Source: Burkholderiales bacterium
Lineage (GTDB): Bacteria > Pseudomonadota > Gammaproteobacteria > Burkholderiales > Casimicrobiaceae
Direction: 5' to 3'
NCBI GenBank assembly: GCA_025925475.1
Contig: JAICLP010000003.1
Span: forward strand, 1 to 35,140
DNA length: 35,140 nucleotides
This document shows positions 31,744 to 35,140 of the stretch, piece after piece; position 1 is the first letter of the stretch, and each line of letters starts with the position of its first letter. Below the pieces are notes generated by a model that saw nothing but the letters and a program-made list of their open reading frames with translations, was not told the DNA's origin and did no database searches. The translations under genes and the position numbers were made by a program.

Positions 31744-34095
31744 ATGGCAGGCGACCGCGAACGCAACCTTGGCCCGGCGCTCGTGCGGCTGCCCTGGCGG
31801 TTCGTTTGCTTTTGCGGCCGCATCGTCGTGCGCCTCTTCGTCGCCGTCGGCCTGCTCGCCGTCGTCGGCGTCGCGGGGTACGTGTGGTTCGAATCCATCG
31901 TCGAGGCGACCGATTCGCGGTATGGCGAGCGGATCGATGCGTATTTGCACATCGATCGCAAGGCGATCGACCGGCTGCGCGACCCGACCTACTTCGCGCG
32001 CCAATCGGTGCTCGTCACCGAGGACCTCAAGACGGTCGCCTGCATATCGTCGCCCGAGCACCGCATCCTGATCGAGGACGCGGCCGACATTCCTCCGCTC
32101 TTCGTCAGCGCGATCCTCGCCTCCGAGGACAAGAACTTCTTCCGCCACGAAGGCATCGACAAGGCAGCCATCGTGCGCGCGCTGGCGAAGCGGCTCCTGC
32201 AGGAGAGCCGCTCCGGCGCGTCGACGCTGACGATGCAGATCGCGAAGAACCTTCGCGGCGGCACCGGGCGCCCGTCCACCGAATTGGAGAAGGTCGGCGA
32301 CATCGTCACCGCATTGCGCCTCGAGCGAGCGTTTTCCCGGCGCGACCTGCTTCTGAAATACGTCAACATGCCGTACTTCGGGCGCGGTCAGTACGGCATC
32401 GAAGCGGCCAGCCGCGCGTATTTCGGCAAGCCGGCGAAGGAGCTGACGCTGCACCAGGCAGCGTTCATCGTGGCGCTCATCAACAAGCCGGCGTTGCCCG
32501 ACCGCGGATTCGCAACCGACCCGCTCCTGAAGACTGCCGAGCAGATCCACGATGCGAACTGGGCCGAAGCGAGCCGGGCGACGATGCGCGTGCTCGATCT
32601 CATGCTGGACCAGGGCGCGATCGACGAGGTCGAGCACGCCCGTGCGGCGAGCTTCGTCGAGAAGGCGCTGCGCAGGGAGATCGTGCCGCGGAGCGGCGGC
32701 TGCGGAACGCACGATTACTTCCTCGAGCGCGTGCGCCTGCTGTACAAGGACCGCTTCCCGATCAACAAGGGCGGATTGACGATCTCCATTACCCGCGACG
32801 ACGGGCTGCAGGAGGTCCTCGCGAAGGCGGTCGACACGACGCTTCGCACCTACCGCGAACGCCATCCGAACGACGCGGACAACGACGAACTGCGCGCGGG
32901 CGCATTCGCGGTCGACTTCACCGGCGACGTTCTCGCCGAAGTCGGCAACGTCGACTTCCGCCGCTACCGTTACGACGTCATGGCAAGTGGCTGGCGCCAG
33001 CCTGGCTCGACGTTCAAGATATTCACGTACGGAAGCCTCGTCGAACGGCTGACGAGTGAAGTCCTCGAGGCCGAGCCGCGATCCGAGTCGGTCGACGCGA
33101 TCGCGTCGGAAGTTCTCGCCCGCTGCAGCGTGCTCGACGCACCGTTCTTCGTTTCGCTGGGACGCGGGCGCGGCGTCAAGAAGATCGAGAACTTCCACTC
33201 CCGGTCCGAACCGGAGTACCGCGGCGAGGTCAGCTGCCGCATTGCACTCGGCGAATCGCGCAACACTGCCGCCATGCGCGCCGGGGCGCGCGCCGGCATC
33301 CGAAACGTGATCGAGCTCACGTACCGGCTCGGCATGCCGCGCGATCCTGCGCACCCGCTGCAGCCGTACCCGACGACGGCCATCGGCGCATCGGAAGTGA
33401 ACCCGCTTGCGATGGCGTCGACCGCCGCTTTCGTCAACGGTGGATTCCGCGTGACGCCTCGCTTCACAAACGACGTCTGCCGCGACGGCAAGTCGCTGCT
33501 CGACCACGAAGCAAGCGGCCAGCCGGCCGATTGCGACATCAGGGGTGAACGCGCTCCGCTTCAACCGCGAATCATGCATCCGGCGGTATCGGCGGCGATG
33601 ATCGAACTGCTGAAGGGGCCGCTCGACATCGGTCCCACCGGCACGGCGGCAGCGCTACGAACCGGCGTCATCCCCGGAATGGATCCGCTCGGCGACGGCA
33701 TCTGGAAGCTGGCGCCGAACGAGCGCAAGCAACGGATGCTCGCCTTTCCGGCCGAGGATGCGGGCGAGATCGCGGGCAAGACTGGAACGGCAACCAATGC
33801 GGACGGCAAGACGTCCGACGTGTGGTTGCTCCTGTTCGTTCCAGGTCCTCCCGACCATCCGAAGAAGGGCATCGTGCTCGGCTTCTGGATGGGCAAGGAC
33901 TCCAAGGATCACGCGCTCGGGGCCCGCGGCTCGACGGGAGGACCCGGCTTTGCCGAATCGGGCGCGCGCAACTGGCTGCCGTCGGCAGCTACGGTGCTCG
34001 CGTTCCTGCGCAAGGAGCGGGGCCTCCTGCGCGCCGGGAACAAGTTCGAGCCGATTTTCCACGACAACGCAATGGCAGCGGGTTATCGCGAGTAA
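31744..34095 (+). CDS. class A penicillin-binding protein (glycosyltransferase/transpeptidase)
   Basis: A 783-residue bifunctional cell-wall synthase anchored by one N-terminal helix (about 30-48, RLFVAVGLLAVVGVAGYVWF). The GT51 domain has catalytic E128 in SEDKNFFRHEGID and GASTLTMQIAKNL (158-170), then YFGRGQYGIEAASRAYFGK. The transpeptidase domain has all three active-site motifs: SxxK as S422-TF-K425, SxN as S505-R-N507, and KTG at 679-681. ATG 31744 follows AGGAAAG. It polymerises and cross-links peptidoglycan outside the membrane. The domain content suits PBP1-type proteins, perhaps a PbpC-like or accessory class A PBP. It is on the opposite strand from the catabolic genes and has no evident link to them. 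Confidence 0.94.
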   Translation: MAGDRERNLGPALVRLPWRFVCFCGRIVVRLFVAVGLLAVVGVAGYVWFESIVEATDSRYGERIDAYLHIDRKAIDRLRDPTYFARQSVLVTEDLKTVACISSPEHRILIEDAADIPPLFVSAILASEDKNFFRHEGIDKAAIVRALAKRLLQESRSGASTLTMQIAKNLRGGTGRPSTELEKVGDIVTALRLERAFSRRDLLLKYVNMPYFGRGQYGIEAASRAYFGKPAKELTLHQAAFIVALINKPALPDRGFATDPLLKTAEQIHDANWAEASRATMRVLDLMLDQGAIDEVEHARAASFVEKALRREIVPRSGGCGTHDYFLERVRLLYKDRFPINKGGLTISITRDDGLQEVLAKAVDTTLRTYRERHPNDADNDELRAGAFAVDFTGDVLAEVGNVDFRRYRYDVMASGWRQPGSTFKIFTYGSLVERLTSEVLEAEPRSESVDAIASEVLARCSVLDAPFFVSLGRGRGVKKIENFHSRSEPEYRGEVSCRIALGESRNTAAMRAGARAGIRNVIELTYRLGMPRDPAHPLQPYPTTAIGASEVNPLAMASTAAFVNGGFRVTPRFTNDVCRDGKSLLDHEASGQPADCDIRGERAPLQPRIMHPAVSAAMIELLKGPLDIGPTGTAAALRTGVIPGMDPLGDGIWKLAPNERKQRMLAFPAEDAGEIAGKTGTATNADGKTSDVWLLLFVPGPPDHPKKGIVLGFWMGKDSKDHALGARGSTGGPGFAESGARNWLPSAATVLAFLRKERGLLRAGNKFEPIFHDNAMAAGYRE

Positions 34096-34150
34096 CACCG
34101 CTTCTGTGCGACGCGCCGTCTTGAATGCCCGGGTGCGCGCAGAGCGTTAC
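34092..34150. terminator. long imperfect hairpin between convergent PBP and SDR genes
   Basis: GTAAC (34092-34096) pairs with GTTAC (34146-34150), and GCTTCTGTGCG pairs with CGCGCAGAGC with one bulge and a G-T pair. The stem includes both stop codons of the converging genes, as a bidirectional terminator might. No T-run is present, so the call is weak. Confidence 0.33.
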
Positions 34151-34887
34151 CACGACGTCGCGGCGATGCTCGATCCGCCGCAAACGTAGAGCAGCTGTCC
34201 GGTCACGAACGCGCATTGCGGCGAAAGAAAATACGCCACGGCGTCCGCCACTTCGTCGGGCGTACCCATTCTTCCCGTCACGACGCTTTTCATCACGTCC
34301 GCCGGCGCACGCGCCGCGGAATCCCGCTTGATGGACGCTCGCGTGTCATGCCAAAGCGGGGTCTCGATCGGTCCGGGCGCGACCGCGTTGACCGTAATGC
34401 CGTCGCGACCCAGTTCGAGCGCCCACGTCCGCGTGAATGCGACCAGCGCCGCTTTCGCGGCGCCGTACGCCGTCCGATACGGAATGCCCTGTACCGCCCG
34501 CGAGGCGATGTTCACGATCCGGCCAAACTTCGCCTCGCGCATCGCCGGCAGCACCGCCTGCGCGAGGATCAGCGCAGCGCGAACGTGCAGGTTCATCAGG
34601 TAGTCGAAGTCCTCCATTGCAACGTTCTCGAGCAGCGCCGGGCGATTGCTGCCTGCATTGTTGACGAGCGCCGTGATGTCGAAGCGCAAGACGGCGCTTC
34701 GCGCGGCGTCGGCCGTCGCCTTCGGATCGGAGAGATCGACCTCGATGTAATGGAGCCGATCGTGGCTTCGCGCCGGCGGCTTGCGGTCGAGGTCGACGAC
34801 AGTGCCGCCCGCGTCGAGCACGTGGCGCGCGATGGCAGCCCCAATCCCCGAGCTGGCTCCGCTGACGAGCGTCGCCGGTGAGCTCAT
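34147..34887 (-). CDS. short-chain dehydrogenase/reductase
   Basis: A 246-residue classical SDR with LVSGASSGIGAA cofactor loop, VVDLDRK acidic cofactor switch suggesting NAD, NNAGSNRP, catalytic Ser in NIASRAVQ and Tyr/Lys in TAYGAAKAAL. All motifs are intact. ATG 34887 is 3 bases after the stop of the SBP at the right edge, a tight operon junction and the third SBP-then-SDR pair in the window. It oxidises or reduces a hydroxyl/keto group; many relatives are annotated 3-oxoacyl-ACP reductase without proof. It ends 51 bases from the convergent PBP gene. Confidence 0.92.
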   Translation of the reverse strand: MSSPATLVSGASSGIGAAIARHVLDAGGTVVDLDRKPPARSHDRLHYIEVDLSDPKATADAARSAVLRFDITALVNNAGSNRPALLENVAMEDFDYLMNLHVRAALILAQAVLPAMREAKFGRIVNIASRAVQGIPYRTAYGAAKAALVAFTRTWALELGRDGITVNAVAPGPIETPLWHDTRASIKRDSAARAPADVMKSVVTGRMGTPDEVADAVAYFLSPQCAFVTGQLLYVCGGSSIAATSW

Positions 34888-34890
34888 CCG

Positions 34891-35140
34891 TCAGCTGCCC
34901 GGGAGCGCCTCGATCTCGCCGGGAAAGAAGAGATCCTTCCAGGAATCGGGTCTCGCCTTGAGAATGCCGATCCGGTGCATGAAGTCGACGTACTTCATCA
35001 TGTTCTGTGGCGTCTGTCCGAACGTGATCTCGGGGTCCGCCATCATCTTGTCGATCGCGTCGACGCGCGGCTTCGTCTTGAACGTCGCGAGGAAGATCTC
35101 GCGCGCACCGTGCCGATCCGAGTGAATGAAACCGATCGCC
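34891..35140 (-). CDS. ABC substrate-binding protein, type A, C-terminal part only
   Basis: I translated this frame from the right edge to the TGA at 34891-34893: 83 residues ending KARPDSWKDLFFPGEIEALP GS. It includes MMKYVDFMHRIGILK, matching MRYVDFMHRTGVIK in the SBP at 8915, and the SWKD.FFP tail of type A SBPs. About 250 residues and the start lie beyond the window. It is the seventh SBP and, with the SDR 3 bases downstream, suggests that the catabolic cluster continues to the right. A fourth LysR box might precede it outside the window. Confidence 0.85.
   Translation of the reverse strand, partial: AIGFIHSDRHGAREIFLATFKTKPRVDAIDKMMADPEITFGQTPQNMMKYVDFMHRIGILKARPDSWKDLFFPGEIEALPGS

Noticed and set aside
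1-35140. CRISPR arrays, phage genes, transposases, tRNA or rRNA genes
   Set aside because: No repeated spacers, integrase or transposase motifs, or structural RNA sequences were seen on either strand.

Overview
The window looks like a chromosomal catabolic region of a high-GC betaproteobacterium, probably Burkholderiales. The grounds are strong G/C bias at third codon positions, frequent GTG/TTG starts, many periplasmic binding proteins, and a GC-rich hairpin repeat of a type I recall from that group (15547-15594). No tRNA, rRNA, CRISPR array, integrase or insertion sequence was found.

Layout. Almost every gene lies on the minus strand. From right to left: a truncated ABC substrate-binding protein (SBP) and an SDR (35140-34147); then a plus-strand class A penicillin-binding protein (31744-34095) and a divergent MFS exporter (31377-30142) that look unrelated to catabolism. 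Unit 3 follows (30025-22427): SBP, creatininase-family amidohydrolase, gamma-glutamyltransferase-like enzyme, ApbA/PanE reductase, SBP, SBP, degenerate SDR. Unit 2 (22253-2023) has 16 genes: aldehyde dehydrogenase, class III aminotransferase, two SBPs, SDR, the only ABC ATPase and permease, HyuA and HyuB, a double-hotdog protein, SBP, amidase, M28 peptidase-like protein, FAD oxidoreductase, PuuE-like deacetylase, and an M20 allantoate/N-carbamoyl-amino-acid amidohydrolase. A convergent plus-strand LysR regulator (1087-2022) follows, and unit 1 starts divergently from it with an acyl-CoA carboxylase carboxyltransferase subunit (966 to the left edge).

Main discovery. The same composite regulatory element precedes units 1, 2 and 3. 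It is a 17-bp LysR-type box (GAT-N11-ATC, an inverted repeat GATGC-N7-GCATC that is perfect in the third copy) within a 24-bp conserved block, then 22-24 bp later a minus-strand promoter TTGAC[AG]-N17/18-TAACGT or TACGGT. The box centres sit about 66-69 bp upstream of the predicted transcription starts, where LysR-family recognition sites normally lie. One copy abuts the start of the LysR gene. I infer that this regulator controls itself and three units spanning about 30 kb.

How the genes may work together. Seven SBPs of three types appear with only one permease/ATPase pair, so one transporter may be fed by many receptors. The enzymes are mostly amide, ureide or lactam hydrolases (HyuA/HyuB, M20, PuuE-like, creatininase, amidase, GGT-like), followed by transamination, aldehyde oxidation, SDRs and acyl-CoA carboxylation. 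Import and stepwise dismantling of a cyclic amide, hydantoin, creatinine-like or N-acyl/gamma-glutamyl compound is the simplest reading, but the substrate cannot be read from sequence. The SBP-SBP-SDR order occurs twice and SBP-SDR a third time, suggesting growth by cassette duplication.
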